A DNA stretch of 64,000 nt from Buchnera aphidicola str. Ak (Acyrthosiphon kondoi). Its GTDB lineage: Bacteria; Pseudomonadota; Gammaproteobacteria; Enterobacterales; Enterobacteriaceae. Position numbers and translations under genes: made by a program. Under the pieces are notes generated by a model. The model did not search any database. It was not told the DNA's origin and saw only the letters and a program-made list of their open reading frames with translations. Every line of letters begins with the position of its first letter. Within the stretch, counting starts at the first letter, position 1. Positions 40,662 through 51,416 of the stretch are shown here, in pieces. The DNA lies in NCBI RefSeq assembly GCF_000225445.1, contig NC_017256.1, positions 577,795 through 641,794 of the forward strand, in the 5' to 3' direction.

Positions 40662-42121
40662 TTATTTTAAAAAATATGAGTATTTCATTATTGGCAAATT
40701 ATCTGGAGGAAGAATTATAGTTGCACGTATTCCAAAAGATTTATATTTTTGAATATAATTATTATTATTTATATCTAAATCAGATAAATTAGTAGCAATT
40801 AATTTAATAGAACCATCATCTAGAAAATCTATTTTATAAATATTTCGTGAATGTTTCATATTATATTGATTGATTTCTGGATGTTCAGAAACTAATTGAA
40901 GATAAGATTGCTGTAAAAATTTTTGATTTGCATATGTTGAAATTAATTTTTGAGATTCAATATTTGGTATTATTTTCTTGAACTCTTCTAACATTTTATT
41001 TCGATCATTAATAGTAATTAAATTATTATTTATAATAAAAAGAAATGGATTAAAATCAGCCATAAAAGTTTTATCTAAATTATTAGATGATTTTAAAGAT
41101 TGGTAGTTTTTTTCAAATTGTTCAATGGTAGATCGAATATTATGAAATGAATTTAATTGATCTGCAACTGTCCATGTACCATCACTTTTAAAATCATTAG
41201 AATAAGATTCTTGAATATTTTTATTCATTCTTTTTCTGAAATTGCTATCCATTTTCAATATACTTTTTCTTCCTTCTAAATCAAAATTTTCATCGAATTT
41301 TTTAAATGGATAAAAGTCATCTTCATTATGAATTTTAGGTGTTATAGCTAGAAGATCAGGGAAAGAACTTTGATATTCAGGATGAAGTGGATTACCATTT
41401 AATTTGCTAATAATTTTAATTTTTCCTTGATATCTAATTTTTTCAATGATAGCTCTAATATAAACCTTAGAAGATTCAATAGTTCTTTTAAGTTGTTCAA
41501 TATATTCAGATAAAGTAGTAATGGATGAAGTACTGGAATCGGATTTTACATCATCATCATTTGATGAGAAAAATATTCTCTTAAATGTAGTTCCATTAAA
41601 TATATTAATAGTTTCTGTTTTAACAGTCTCATAAGTTGTTGTAACTGTGTTGGTTATTGTATCAAGAATATCTTCAGCTATTTTAAAAATATTAAAATCT
41701 AAATATTTTTTATTGGAAAATGTTGTTTTATCATCGAGGAAATTTAGGTGAGATTGTTCAGGAATTTTTTTTTCATCAGTATATTTTGAGTGGCTTCGTG
41801 ATGATTACTTCTAATTGCTTCTTCATTATTTGTTTCTATATTATATTTTTGAAGCATCGCTTTATCTATTTTTTTTTGTATCATATCTAATAGAATTAAA
41901 GAATTTTTATATGATTCTTCTAAATTTGTAAAATTTTTTTTATCTTGAAAAAAAAATAGTTCATTAGAGTTTATTTTTTTATTATTAGTATTATTTTTTT
42001 GAAACTCACTTGTATTTTTTTTCGCTTTAAACATTTGTTTAATAGTGTCTTCATAAAGATCTAATTTGTTTGGATGTTTTGTTTTTACTATATCCACATT
42101 GAATAAAATATTGGATGACAT
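40662..42121 (-). pseudogene. Large orphan protein gene, frameshifted at A9
   Basis: I do not recognise this protein. An upstream frame starts at the ATG at 42121 (MSSNILFNVDIVKTKH) and shifts out at nine adenines (plus-strand T9, 41765-41773). One added A joins it to a frame that I translated without stops to 40662, giving 486 residues. The product is hydrophilic, rich in Asn, Lys, Ser and Glu, with no signal peptide, membrane segment or cysteine motif. It has predicted helical stretches (SEYIEQLKRTIESSKVYI; DQLNSFHNIRSTIEQFEKNY) and ends in ATIILPPDNLPIMKYSYFLK. Its intact 1.4 kb frame after the shift argues against old decay. Buchnera is known to carry a few lineage-specific genes (yba series); this may be one of them. 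The E. coli neighbourhoods on either side are unrelated. Confidence 0.7.
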
Positions 42122-42279
42122 AATATTTTTGTCCTTTTTTATGAATTATTTTTATATATATTTTTTTAGATATTTCTTTTAAAATTTAAAATATACAAAA
42201 AAAATTATTAATTTATATTCTAATTAATTTTTTTTAAAAGTCAATTATTAATTTTAAAAAATAAAAAAAGATGGGATGT

Positions 42280-43020
42280 ATGAAAATATACTTAGAATTT
42301 AAATTTTATAATAAAAGAATATATGAATTAATTGATTCGCTTGAATTGAAACATGATGAAAATTGTTCTATAGGTTTGTTAATAAATAAAGATTCATTAG
42401 AGTTATATAATCGTGAAAATCTAAAGCAAAAATCTATAAAAGTTGATTTTGTTTCTAAGAAAAATAACTATCGTTGTTTTCATTTTAGAAAAAAAAATGA
42501 AGTTTTATCTAGAGTTATCGGAATAAAAAATTCTTATTTTCCTCATATAATAGATGCAACAGCAGGTTTAGGTAATGATGCTTTTATTTTTTCTTTTTTA
42601 GGATGCAAAGTGACAATGATAGAACGTCATCCAATAGCTGCAGCTTTATTAAAAGATGGTTTACAAAGAGGATATGAAGATAAAAAAATAGGTTATTGGT
42701 TAAAAAAAAGATTACATTTAATAATAAATGATAGTTTTGATATATTAAAAATGTCGATTTTAAAACCAGATGTAATTTATTTAGATCCTATGTATCCTTT
42801 TCATAATAAAAAATCTTTACCTAAAAAAGATATGCAACTTTTTAGGAAATTGATAGGACAGAATTATGATTCTGAAAGATTATTGAATATTTCTAGAAAA
42901 TTAGCAAAAAATAGAATTATTGTAAAACGTCCTTGTTATGCAAAACCTTTATCTGAAGAGAAGGTGAATTTTATCATTACTACAAAAAATCATCGTTTTG
43001 ATATATATCAACCTTGTTGA
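42280..43020 (+). CDS. rsmJ: 16S rRNA m2G1516 methyltransferase RsmJ
   Basis: RsmJ (YhiQ) methylates G1516 of 16S rRNA. The SAM-binding segment is IIDATAGLGNDAFIFSFLGC, the catalytic DPMYP motif and KRP-C-Y-A region are present, and the protein ends HRFDIYQPC. The ATG at 42280 (MKIYLEF) matches the E. coli start MKI; an ATG at 42271 is the alternative. It has 246 residues. The rsmJ-pitA neighbourhood is ancestral, without uspA/uspB. Confidence 0.94.
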   Translation: MKIYLEFKFYNKRIYELIDSLELKHDENCSIGLLINKDSLELYNRENLKQKSIKVDFVSKKNNYRCFHFRKKNEVLSRVIGIKNSYFPHIIDATAGLGNDAFIFSFLGCKVTMIERHPIAAALLKDGLQRGYEDKKIGYWLKKRLHLIINDSFDILKMSILKPDVIYLDPMYPFHNKKSLPKKDMQLFRKLIGQNYDSERLLNISRKLAKNRIIVKRPCYAKPLSEEKVNFIITTKNHRFDIYQPC

Positions 43021-43024
43021 AAAA

Positions 43025-43061
43025 AAATAGGAGTATATATTTTTTACACATACCCCTATTT
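43025..43061. terminator. Bidirectional terminator between rsmJ and pitA
   Basis: AAATAGG (43025-43031) pairs with CCTATTT (43055-43061), extended by GTAT/ATAC after one A-C mismatch. It begins 5 bp after the rsmJ stop and lies before the convergent pitA stop, with A and T runs on the flanks. Confidence 0.6.
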
Positions 43062-43098
43062 GACTAGTAAATATCATTTATATATAAAAATTTATATT

Positions 43099-44535
43099 TT
43101 ATATTAAAAATAATGCAATCCAATATAAAAAACCAGATAATAAAATTGAAACGGGTAAAGTTAATATCCATGCTAAAGCGATATTTTTAATAGTTTTTAT
43201 TTGAATTCCGTCACCATCAATTAACATAGTACCCGCTACGGAAGATGAAAGAATATGTGTAGTAGAAACTGGTATACCTGTATAACTTGCTATTCCAATA
43301 GAAAAAGAAGCTGTTATTTGAGCGGACATAGCTTGTGCATATGTCATTCTTTTTTTTCCTATTTTTTCGCCAATAGTAACAACAATACGTCTCCAACCTA
43401 TCATTGTTCCTATAGATAAAGATAAAGCAACTATTAATATAATCCACATGGGTGCATATTCAATTGTTTGTAACATCGTTTTTTTACTATGTATTAAAAA
43501 ATGTTTATCTTTAAAATTAATATTAGAAGAATCTACTGTTTTATCAATTAAATCTGAGATACACAGTAAAAAATGACGCAATTGAAATCTTTTTTTAATG
43601 CTTAAAGAATTATAATTATATATATTTTTTAGTAATAATTTAGTTTTTTTAATATTTTTTAAAGCTTCATAATGTTTGTAATTTATAACTGAATTATTAA
43701 TTTTATTTTTTGAATAGTATTTTTCTAAATTATTCAATGTATTTTTTGTATGATTGATTTCATATTTATTAGCATTTAAATTCACCAAAAAAGAAGAAGG
43801 TACAATTCCTATAAGTACAAGCATTATTAATCCGATACCTTTTTGTCCATCGTTTGCACCATGAGCATAACTAACTCCAATAGATGATAAGATAAGAGCT
43901 ATTCTAATTAAAAATGGTGGTGTTTTTCTACCATCTATTTTTTCGCGTTCTACTGGAGTCATATGAATACGATAAAATATTTTATTATCATTTAAATAAT
44001 ATCGTAGTAAAAAAATTAAACCTCCAGCTATTATTAATCCAATAACAGGAGAAAAAACAAGCGATAAAAAAATACTAGTCATTTTAGAGAGATTAAGTGC
44101 ATCTACTAAAGAGGAATCTGTAACTATTGCATTTGTTAACCCTATCCCAATAATCGCTCCAATCAGAGAATGCGAACTTGATGCAGGTAAACAAAAATAC
44201 CATGTAGATAAATTCCAAATTATAGCTGCTAATAACATTGAAAAAACCATAGCAAGAGCATTTTTCGAACTAGCATTTAATAATAAATCATTGGGTAATA
44301 AATGAACGATAGCATAAGCTACAGTCAAACCTCCTAGTAAAACACCTAAAAAATTAAATACTCCAGACATTATAACTGCAATATGTGCAGACATTGCTCG
44401 AGTATATATTAAAGTTGATACTGCATTGGCTGTATCATGAAAACCATTTATAGCCTCATAAAATAAAACAAAAAATAAAGCTAAAAAAACCAATAAACTA
44501 TGATTCAAATCAGAATAAGAAAATAAATATAGCAT
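43099..44535 (-). CDS. pitA: Low-affinity inorganic phosphate transporter PitA
   Basis: PitA imports metal-phosphate complexes using proton motive force. The two PHO-4 family repeats are recognised by [22 protein letters not shown] near the N-terminus and by [10 protein letters not shown] in the middle; the C-terminal repeat has TAS and [14 protein letters not shown]. About ten membrane segments are visible with a large central cytoplasmic loop. It has 478 residues (E. coli 499). Confidence 0.95.
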   Translation of the reverse strand: MLYLFSYSDLNHSLLVFLALFFVLFYEAINGFHDTANAVSTLIYTRAMSAHIAVIMSGVFNFLGVLLGGLTVAYAIVHLLPNDLLLNASSKNALAMVFSMLLAAIIWNLSTWYFCLPASSSHSLIGAIIGIGLTNAIVTDSSLVDALNLSKMTSIFLSLVFSPVIGLIIAGGLIFLLRYYLNDNKIFYRIHMTPVEREKIDGRKTPPFLIRIALILSSIGVSYAHGANDGQKGIGLIMLVLIGIVPSSFLVNLNANKYEINHTKNTLNNLEKYYSKNKINNSVINYKHYEALKNIKKTKLLLKNIYNYNSLSIKKRFQLRHFLLCISDLIDKTVDSSNINFKDKHFLIHSKKTMLQTIEYAPMWIILIVALSLSIGTMIGWRRIVVTIGEKIGKKRMTYAQAMSAQITASFSIGIASYTGIPVSTTHILSSSVAGTMLIDGDGIQIKTIKNIALAWILTLPVSILLSGFLYWIALFLI

Positions 44536-44697
44536 AATCTTTAAGCCATTTTGATGAATTGAACTACGTTTATTATCTGTGAGAAACTATGTTTGAGGAA
44601 AGTAAAATATAAATTTTATTTTACAAAAGATTTTGCAAGGCAAAGAATATATTTTATATTATAATAATATTTTCATAAAAATATTAAAATTTTTATT

Positions 44698-45915
44698 TTA
44701 AAAATTTTTTTTCTTTAATTTAAAAGATAAAAAAACTGCAAAAAATAACATTATTATAATAAAGGTAGAAATTCCAGGCCATTTCATATGAAACCAAAAA
44801 AAACCACCAAATGTACCAAAAACACTAGAACCTAAATAATAAAAAAATAAATATAAAGACGTTGCTTGAATTTTAGCAATATTAGTATATGAACCAACCC
44901 AACTACTAGCAGTAGAATGTGATGCGAAAAACCCACCAGAAAAAATAATTAAACCTAAAAGAACCATTAATAATTGATTATACTGTGTAATAAACACACC
45001 TATTATCATTAATAATAATGATACAATAAGAATATTATTTCGATGATATTTATTGATTAAAATACCAGCTTTAGGAGAACTATATACGCCAGTTAAATAA
45101 ATAATAGACAATAATCCCACGCTAGATTGACAAAGAAAAAATGGTTCTAATATCAAACGGTAACCTATGTAATTAAAAATAGTAACAAAACTACCCATTA
45201 ATATAAAACCTATTATAAATAGTATAAATAATGCTGGATTTTTTAATTGCAGATAAAAACGATTTAAAAATTTATGAAAATTAGTAGAAATAGATAAAAA
45301 ATTTTTAGAGGGAGGTAAAAAATATAAAAAAAAACAAGACGATATAAAAGAGAATAAACCAATTATCATTAATGAAATATTCCAAGAAAACTTTTCTGCT
45401 AAAACACTACTTAAAAGCCTCCCCGAAAAACCACCTATGGTATTTCCACTAATATATAGACCCATACAAAAAGATAAAGAATTAGGATGTATTTCTTCAC
45501 TAATATATGTCATGGCGATAGCAACAACGCCGCTTAGTGCTAAACCCGTTAATGAACGTAACAAAACAATACTTGTCCAACTCGTCATCATTGAACATAT
45601 AATAGTTAATATTGCCGCCATAAATAAAGAAATAGACATAATTGATTTTCTGCCAATTACATCAGATAATGGTCCAGTAAAAAGCATTCCTAAAGCCATA
45701 GTCATAGTTGCAGCGGAGAGAGATAAACTACTTTCGGCTGGAGTCAAATAAAATTGTTTAGAAAATATTGGTAAAATTGATTGTACACAATATAAAATAG
45801 AAAAAGTAGCAAAACCACCAGAAAAAAGAGCTAAAATAACTTGATTAAATTTTTTTGTATTTTTTTTTATATATTGTTTTTTTAATGGTTCTTTTTTATT
45901 TTTTAATAAAATCAA
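44698..45915 (-). CDS. ynfM: Major facilitator superfamily transporter, YnfM-like
   Basis: The protein has about 12 predicted membrane segments and the MFS signature GPLSDVIGRKS after the second one. Overall it resembles E. coli YnfM (a possible arabinose/efflux permease) in length (405 against 417) and in the stretch QSILPIFSKQFYLTPAESSLSLS. The substrate is unknown; amino acid or metabolite export to the host would be speculation. It is one of few transporters in the window, and sits upstream of dapF on the same strand but with a 33-bp gap after dapF. Confidence 0.85.
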   Translation of the reverse strand: MILLKNKKEPLKKQYIKKNTKKFNQVILALFSGGFATFSILYCVQSILPIFSKQFYLTPAESSLSLSAATMTMALGMLFTGPLSDVIGRKSIMSISLFMAAILTIICSMMTSWTSIVLLRSLTGLALSGVVAIAMTYISEEIHPNSLSFCMGLYISGNTIGGFSGRLLSSVLAEKFSWNISLMIIGLFSFISSCFFLYFLPPSKNFLSISTNFHKFLNRFYLQLKNPALFILFIIGFILMGSFVTIFNYIGYRLILEPFFLCQSSVGLLSIIYLTGVYSSPKAGILINKYHRNNILIVSLLLMIIGVFITQYNQLLMVLLGLIIFSGGFFASHSTASSWVGSYTNIAKIQATSLYLFFYYLGSSVFGTFGGFFWFHMKWPGISTFIIIMLFFAVFLSFKLKKKNF

Positions 45916-45948
45916 AATATAGCCTCTTTGTTAGTAAAAAATATTTTT

Positions 45949-46803
45949 TTATATATATATAAAACCATCGTAAACATGTGTTGCAGGTCCTATCATATAA
46001 AGAGGATTTCCAAAACCCTTCCAGATTATAGTTAATTTTCCACCTAATAATTCAACTTCAACAACATCAGAAAGTAATTTTTGTGCTATACCCATTGCAA
46101 CTGCAGCACAAGCAGCACTTCCACAAGCTTTTGTTTCACCTACATCACGCTCATACACTCTTAATTTTATAGAATTTTTATTTATAATTTCCACAAAACT
46201 TACATTTATTCCTTCTGGAAATATAGGATTTTTTCCTATATTTTCACCAATAATTTTTACAGGAGCATTTTTGATACATTGCACTTTAATAATACAATGA
46301 GGATTTCCAATAGATACTAAACTACAAATTAGATTCCCGCGAAAAAGTTTTATTGAAAAATTCTTGTATAAAATATTTTTTAATGAAGATAAATTATGAA
46401 AAGTAAAATCAGGTTCATTCATATCAACTTTAATTATATTTTTGGGTAAAAACTCAATAATTAAAGGTTTTTTTTTAGTACTAACTAAAATTTTTTTTTT
46501 ATTAGTTAAACCTTTCAGTAAAAGGAAAAGACCAAAACATCGAGCACCATTCCCGCATTGTTCAACTTCATTTCCATTAGCATTAAAAATTCGGTAATTA
46601 AAATCAAATAGAGCATTATTTGATTTTTCTATAAGTAACAATTGATCAAAACCAATTCCGGTATATCGATCAGATAACTGTTTTATTATACACGATGATA
46701 AAATAAAATTTTCTTCAATACAATTAATAACCATAAAATCGTTACTTAATCCATGCATTTTAGAAAAATTTATTTTTTTTTTATCTTTATAGTATAAATC
46801 CAT
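45949..46803 (-). CDS. dapF: Diaminopimelate epimerase
   Basis: DapF converts LL- to meso-diaminopimelate for lysine and peptidoglycan. The two catalytic cysteines are in [11 protein letters not shown] and [10 protein letters not shown]. It has 284 residues; E. coli has 274 and the N-terminus here is about ten residues longer. It is divergent from cyaY, and in E. coli dapF also adjoins the cyaY-hemC region, from which cyaA is lost. Confidence 0.96.
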   Translation of the reverse strand: MDLYYKDKKKINFSKMHGLSNDFMVINCIEENFILSSCIIKQLSDRYTGIGFDQLLLIEKSNNALFDFNYRIFNANGNEVEQCGNGARCFGLFLLLKGLTNKKKILVSTKKKPLIIEFLPKNIIKVDMNEPDFTFHNLSSLKNILYKNFSIKLFRGNLICSLVSIGNPHCIIKVQCIKNAPVKIIGENIGKNPIFPEGINVSFVEIINKNSIKLRVYERDVGETKACGSAACAAVAMGIAQKLLSDVVEVELLGGKLTIIWKGFGNPLYMIGPATHVYDGFIYI

Positions 46804-46942
46804 TTTGTCCTCTTAGTGTTTTTTACAATATTATTTATTAATAATATTAATCTTTCAATATTTGAGTATCAAATTATATAAATTTGATTATTTTTATTTT
46901 TTATAATTTGTTATAATTAAAATTAAATTAAGGACTATTTTT

Positions 46943-47293
46943 ATGAAAAAAAAAATAATATCTCAGAAAGAGAATAACAATTTTTATATATTAGTAAATG
47001 ATTTGTTTTTAAAAATCGAAGATAATTTAAATTTATATGAGAATGAAATAGATTTTGATTATGAGATTCAAGATTATGTCATGAGTATCATTTTTAATGA
47101 TAAAAGTTTAATAATTATTAATAAACAAGAATCTCTAAAACAAATTTGGTTAGCTACAAAAGTAAATGGATATCATTTTAACTATAAAAATAATCAATGG
47201 ATCTGTAATCGAAGTAATAAAAATTTTTGGGAAATATTTGAAAAAGCATGTTCTATTCAATCAAAAAAAAATTTAATTTTTTATAAAAAATAA
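46943..47293 (+). CDS. cyaY: Frataxin-like protein CyaY
   Basis: CyaY binds iron and regulates IscS activity during iron-sulfur assembly. The acidic first helix ([28 protein letters not shown]) and the [13 protein letters not shown] strand region are diagnostic. It has 116 residues (E. coli 106). An AGGAC stretch precedes the ATG. Its partner iscS is at 57.3 kb in this window. Confidence 0.92.
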   Translation: MKKKIISQKENNNFYILVNDLFLKIEDNLNLYENEIDFDYEIQDYVMSIIFNDKSLIIINKQESLKQIWLATKVNGYHFNYKNNQWICNRSNKNFWEIFEKACSIQSKKNLIFYKK

Positions 47294-47418
47294 TATGAGT
47301 TTAATCTAAAAATTTTTATATATAAATATAAAAAAATGATAATTTCTTTTATATATTTAAAATAAAGAAGAACATTTTTTCGATTTCAAAAAATTATAAA
47401 AAATACATCTATATTAAT

Positions 47419-48375
47419 ATGAATCCTAATATCTACGATAAAACATTGAGAATTGCTACTAGAAAAAGTCCGTTAGCTTTAGAGCAAACCAACTATGTTA
47501 AAAAAAAAATACTATCTTTATATCCAGATTTAAATATAAAATTAGTACCTATTGTTACTCATGGAGATAATATCTTAAATAAATCTCTTTCCAAAATTAG
47601 TGGAAAGGGATTATTTATTAAAGAATTAGAACATGCTCTGCTTGAAAATAAAGCAGATATTGCAATTCATTCCATGAAAGATCTTCCAGTAAATATTACA
47701 AAAGAATTATGTTTAGTTAGTATTTGTAAAAGAGGAAATGCTTTAGATTCACTAGTATCTAATGATTATCAATCGATAAATCAATTACCGAAAGGTGCTA
47801 TTATTGGGACATCTAGTTTAAGAAGACAGTGTCAATTAATTACTTATCGACCAGATTTAGTTTTTTCTCCTTTAAGAGGTAATATAGAAACTAGAATAGC
47901 TAAATTAGACCAAGGTAAATATGATGCAATCATTCTTGCTACTGAAGGATTAAATAGGTTAAATTTAAAAAATAGAATTACTCAGATTATACCAGCTGAG
48001 TTATCTCTTCCTTCATGTGGTCAAGGTGCTATTGGTATTCAATCGCGAATACATGACAAAAAAGTTCTATTTTTTTTATCTCGTCTTAATCATTTAAAGA
48101 CTTTTATTGAAATAAATGCGGAAAGAGCTTTTTGCAGAAAATTAGAATCAGGATGTCAGATTCCCATTGGAAGTTATGCTATTTTAAAAAAAAATAAACT
48201 TTGGTTAAGAGGATTAGTTGGTTCTCCTGATGGAAAAATAATATTAAAAGGAGAAAGAAGAGGTTGGTATAATACAGGAGAAAAAATGGGATATTCACTT
48301 GCTAATGAATTACTTAATAACGGAGCTAAAAATATTCTTAATAATCTTCATATTAAAAAATTTTATTATATATGA
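47419..48375 (+). CDS. hemC: Porphobilinogen deaminase
   Basis: HemC polymerises four porphobilinogens to hydroxymethylbilane. [13 protein letters not shown] lies at the N-terminus, the Arg-rich [11 protein letters not shown] follows, and the dipyrromethane cofactor Cys is in ESGCQIPIG near residue 247. It has 318 residues. Its stop overlaps the hemD start by 4 bp (ATGA), the classic hemCD arrangement. Confidence 0.96.
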   Translation: MNPNIYDKTLRIATRKSPLALEQTNYVKKKILSLYPDLNIKLVPIVTHGDNILNKSLSKISGKGLFIKELEHALLENKADIAIHSMKDLPVNITKELCLVSICKRGNALDSLVSNDYQSINQLPKGAIIGTSSLRRQCQLITYRPDLVFSPLRGNIETRIAKLDQGKYDAIILATEGLNRLNLKNRITQIIPAELSLPSCGQGAIGIQSRIHDKKVLFFLSRLNHLKTFIEINAERAFCRKLESGCQIPIGSYAILKKNKLWLRGLVGSPDGKIILKGERRGWYNTGEKMGYSLANELLNNGAKNILNNLHIKKFYYI

Positions 48376-49129
48376 AAGTATTAGTAACACGACCGTCTCC
48401 TGAAGGAGAAGAATTAGTAAATAATCTTAATAAAATAGGTATTCCTGCTTGGCATTTTCCCTTGTTTGATTTTTATCCAAGTGTTAGTTCAATAAGTTTA
48501 TCAAAAAAAATTAATGAACTGTATCAATCAAAAATTATTCTTGTTTTTTCTAAAAAATCTATTTATTTTACTAATTTGTATTTAATAAAAAACAATCTAG
48601 AATGGCCGTCTAATGTAAAATATTATGCTATTGGTAAAAGTACCGCTTTTTTTCTTAATAATTATATTAAAAAAAAATTTTTTTTCCTAAAAAAAAAGAA
48701 AATAGTGAAGAGTTGTTAAAAATTTTATATAAAGATAAAATAAAAAATGATAAAATAATTTTATTACAAGGAGAAAATGGACGAACATTAATAGAAAAAA
48801 ATTTAAAAAAAGAAGGTTTTAAAATTTGTTTGATTCAATGTTATAAAAGAGTTTTTAAAATTTTAGATGGTAAGATGGAAATAAAAAAATGGCGTTCATA
48901 TAAAATAGATACTTTAATAGTAACAAGTGGTGAATCTTTATACGCATTAAAAAATATTTTTTCTAATACTAATCAGACTAAATGGCTATTTAGATGTAAA
49001 ATATTTGTTGTGGGTAGAAGATTATCTCAGATAGCAAAAAATTTAGGATGGAAAGATATAATAGTATCAAATTATGCTAATAATGAATTTTTTCTTGAAA
49101 TTATCAAAAAATTTTATTTTAAAATTTAA
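48372..49129 (+). pseudogene. hemD: Uroporphyrinogen-III synthase, frameshifted in a homopolymer cluster
   Basis: HemD closes hydroxymethylbilane to uroporphyrinogen III. The first half ([35 protein letters not shown]) is in frame with the ATG overlapping hemC. At 48669-48697 there are A9, T8 and A9 runs in succession; after them the original frame stops at 48719 while the homologous sequence continues in another frame (ENSEELLKIL, LLQGENGRTLI, VTSGESLYALKN) to 49129. One added base restores 252 residues (E. coli 246). Which run carries the change cannot be told; alignment of a Pro residue favours the first A or the T run. Confidence 0.88.
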
Positions 49130-49134
49130 TTTTT

Positions 49135-49211
49135 TGGTCGGCGAAAGAGGATTTGAACCTCTGACCTACTGGTCCCAAACCAGTTGCGCTACCAAACTGC
49201 GCTATTCGCCG
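49135..49211 (-). tRNA. tRNA-Pro (TGG)
   Basis: A full cloverleaf on the minus strand with acceptor stem CGGCGAA/TTCGCCG, anticodon loop TTTGGGA (TGG) and an encoded CCA end. It is nearly identical to E. coli proM. It lies last in the argX-hisR-proM series and its 3' end is 5 bp from the convergent hemD stop. Confidence 0.97.
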
Positions 49212-49241
49212 TACCGTATCGAACAAAATATTTTATTTTTT

Positions 49242-49318
49242 TGGGGTGGCTAATGGGATTTGAACCCATGACCACTGGAATCACAATCCAGAACTCTACC
49301 AACTGAGCTATAGCCACC
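49242..49318 (-). tRNA. tRNA-His (GTG)
   Basis: The gene carries the extra 5' G (G-1) typical of histidine tRNA, acceptor GTGGCTA/TAGCCAC, anticodon loop TTGTGAT (GTG) and an encoded CCA. It corresponds to E. coli hisR. The leuT gene that follows hisR in E. coli is missing from the 30-bp gap to tRNA-Pro. Confidence 0.97.
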
Positions 49319-49347
49319 AATTTAAAAATTCTTCTTTATAAAAAAAG

Positions 49348-49421
49348 TGCGCTCGACAGGATTTGAACCTGACACCTCTACCTTCGGAGGGTAGCGCTCT
49401 ATCCAAATGAGCTACGAGCGC
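49348..49421 (-). tRNA. tRNA-Arg (CCG)
   Basis: The acceptor stem is GCGCTCG/CGAGCGC and the anticodon loop CTCCGAA gives CCG. It corresponds to E. coli argX, first gene of the same operon. CCA is not encoded, unlike its two operon partners. It reads CGG, a rare codon in so AT-rich a genome. Confidence 0.96.
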
Positions 49422-49441
49422 ATTGTGCAGAAACAAATTAG

Positions 49442-49470
49442 ATTTTAAGATTAATAATCTTGATTGTCCA
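49442..49470 (-). promoter_or_regulatory. Sigma-70-type promoter of the tRNA Arg-His-Pro operon
   Basis: On the minus strand TGGACA (49470-49465) is followed after exactly 17 bp by TAAAAT (49447-49442), each one base from consensus. The tRNA-Arg 5' end lies about 20 bp downstream. Confidence 0.65.
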
Positions 49471-49590
49471 GCTTTTTTTTTGAAAAATTTATATATAATA
49501 TTTATTATATATAATTTTATTGTATAATGTTGGTTAAAAATAAAATATTTTTTAATATAATTATTGTGATGTTTATGTAAATATTAAAAT

Positions 49591-50850
49591 TTACGAACGT
49601 TTCATCATATCAAAAAATTCATCGTTTGTTTTCGTCATAGAAAGTTTGTTTAATAAAAATTCCATTGCATCTATTTCACTCATAGGATGAATAATCTTTC
49701 TTAAAATCCACATTTTTTGCAGTTCATCTGGCAAAGTTAATAATTCTTCTTTTCTAGTTCCAGATCGATTATAATCGATAGCTGGAAAGACACGTTTTTC
49801 TGCAATTTTTCTTGATAATGGCAGCTCCATGTTACCTGTTCCTTTAAATTCTTCATAAATTACTTCGTCCATTTTAGAGCCAGTATCGACTAGTGCAGTT
49901 GCAATAATCGTTAAACTTCCTCCTTCTTCTACATTGCGTGCAGCCCCGAAAAATCTTTTAGGTCTGTGTAGAGCATTGGCATCAACCCCCCCTGTCAAAA
50001 CCTTTCCAGATGCTGGTACTACAGTATTATAAGCTCTTGCTAAACGAGTAATAGAATCAAGTAAAATAATTACATCTTTTTTGTGTTCTACTAATCTTTT
50101 TGCTTTTTCAATAACCATTTCAGCAACTTGAACATGTCTTGATGCAGGTTCATCAAAAGTAGATGCAACGACTTCACCTTTTACTAATCTTTGCATTTCA
50201 GTTACTTCTTCTGGTCTTTCATCAATTAATAAGACCATTAAAACACAATCGGGATGATTATAAGCAATACTTTGTGCTATATTTTGAAGTAATATTGTTT
50301 TTCCAGCTTTTGGTGGAGCTACAATTAAGCCTCGTTGTCCTCGTCCAATGGGTGATGCTAAATCTAATACTCTTGCTGTTAAATCTTCAGTAGATCCATT
50401 TCCACGTTCCATTCGTAATCTGGAGTTAGCATGCAATGGTGTTAGGTTTTCAAATAATATTTTGCTTCTTGCATTTTCAGGTTTATCATAATTAACTTCA
50501 TTTACTTTAAGTAGAGCAAAATATCTTTCTCCTTCTTTAGGAGGTCTAATTTTCCCAGCGATAGTATCACCAGTGCGTAGATTAAATCTACGAATTTGAC
50601 TAGGAGAAACATAAATATCATCAGGACCAGCTAAATAAGAACTATCTGCAGAACGTAGAAAACCAAATCCATCTTGTAATATTTCTAAAACACCGTCTCC
50701 AAAAATATCTTCTCCACTTTTTGCATGTTGTTTAAGGATGGCAAAAATAATATCTTGTTTACGCATACGCGCTAAATTTTCCAACCCCATTTTTTCACCA
50801 AGAATAATTAGTTCAGAAACTGGCATATTTTTAAGTGCGGTAAGATTCAT
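49591..50850 (-). CDS. rho: Transcription termination factor Rho
   Basis: Rho is the hexameric RNA helicase that ends transcription at unstructured sites. The N-terminal RNA-binding domain includes the cold-shock-like [20 protein letters not shown] region, followed by the P-loop PPKAGKT and the Q- and R-loop motifs. The 419 residues equal E. coli Rho. The rho leader gene rhoL is not evident. Given how few intrinsic terminators the window has, Rho may end many transcripts (inference). Confidence 0.97.
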   Translation of the reverse strand: MNLTALKNMPVSELIILGEKMGLENLARMRKQDIIFAILKQHAKSGEDIFGDGVLEILQDGFGFLRSADSSYLAGPDDIYVSPSQIRRFNLRTGDTIAGKIRPPKEGERYFALLKVNEVNYDKPENARSKILFENLTPLHANSRLRMERGNGSTEDLTARVLDLASPIGRGQRGLIVAPPKAGKTILLQNIAQSIAYNHPDCVLMVLLIDERPEEVTEMQRLVKGEVVASTFDEPASRHVQVAEMVIEKAKRLVEHKKDVIILLDSITRLARAYNTVVPASGKVLTGGVDANALHRPKRFFGAARNVEEGGSLTIIATALVDTGSKMDEVIYEEFKGTGNMELPLSRKIAEKRVFPAIDYNRSGTRKEELLTLPDELQKMWILRKIIHPMSEIDAMEFLLNKLSMTKTNDEFFDMMKRS

Positions 50851-50978
50851 AATGGTGGGTTCTTAGTAAAATCGGGGTATATTTCGAAAAAAATCATGAC
50901 ATAAATGTAAAATTTAATGATAAATTTTAAATTGAATTAAATTTTTAATGTGTTTAATTAACTTTCTTTTCAATATTT

Positions 50979-51305
50979 TTAATTCATGTTTTCATTTAAA
51001 AATTCTTTAAGTTCTAGTTTAGAAGCTGCTCCAACTTTAGTAGCAAGAACTTCGCCATTATGAAAAAGCAATAATGTAGGAATGCTTCTAATAGAATACA
51101 TGGGAGCAGTTTTTGGATTTTCTTCAATATTTAATTTACAAATAATAATTTTATTAGAGTATTCTTGTGATATTTCTTCTAAAATAGGTGCTAAAATTTT
51201 ACAAGGATTACACCATTGAGCCCAAAAATCTACTAAAGTAAGACTCTTTGACTTTAGAACTTTTTCCTCAAAATTTTCATCAGTTAGTTCAATTATTTTA
51301 TTCAT
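50979..51305 (-). CDS. trxA: Thioredoxin 1 with CNPC active site
   Basis: Thioredoxin reduces disulfides in the cytoplasm and serves ribonucleotide reductase. The fold is intact over 108 residues (E. coli 109). The active site reads W31-C32-N33-P34-C35, where the canonical sequence is WCGPC. The residue between the cysteines is known to tune thioredoxin redox potential, so a changed reactivity is possible. It stands in the ancestral trxA-rho order, without rhlB. Confidence 0.96.
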   Translation of the reverse strand: MNKIIELTDENFEEKVLKSKSLTLVDFWAQWCNPCKILAPILEEISQEYSNKIIICKLNIEENPKTAPMYSIRSIPTLLLFHNGEVLATKVGAASKLELKEFLNENMN

Positions 51306-51416
51306 TTTAATGTGTGTTCTCAGTAGTAAAAGATTTCAAATAAGTTTGAATTTTTATAATTTAAAATTACATAATATCATTTTTAAAAATTTTTTAAAAC
51401 TAAATTTAAAAAAATT

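Noticed and set aside
40662..41258. 198-residue frame as an independent gene
   Set aside because: Its frame is open for over 160 further codons upstream and joins the 42121 start across an A9 run; it is the 3' part of one gene.
48713..49129. Separate small gene starting at TTG 48713
   Set aside because: It is the homologous second half of hemD in another frame, with no start signal of its own.
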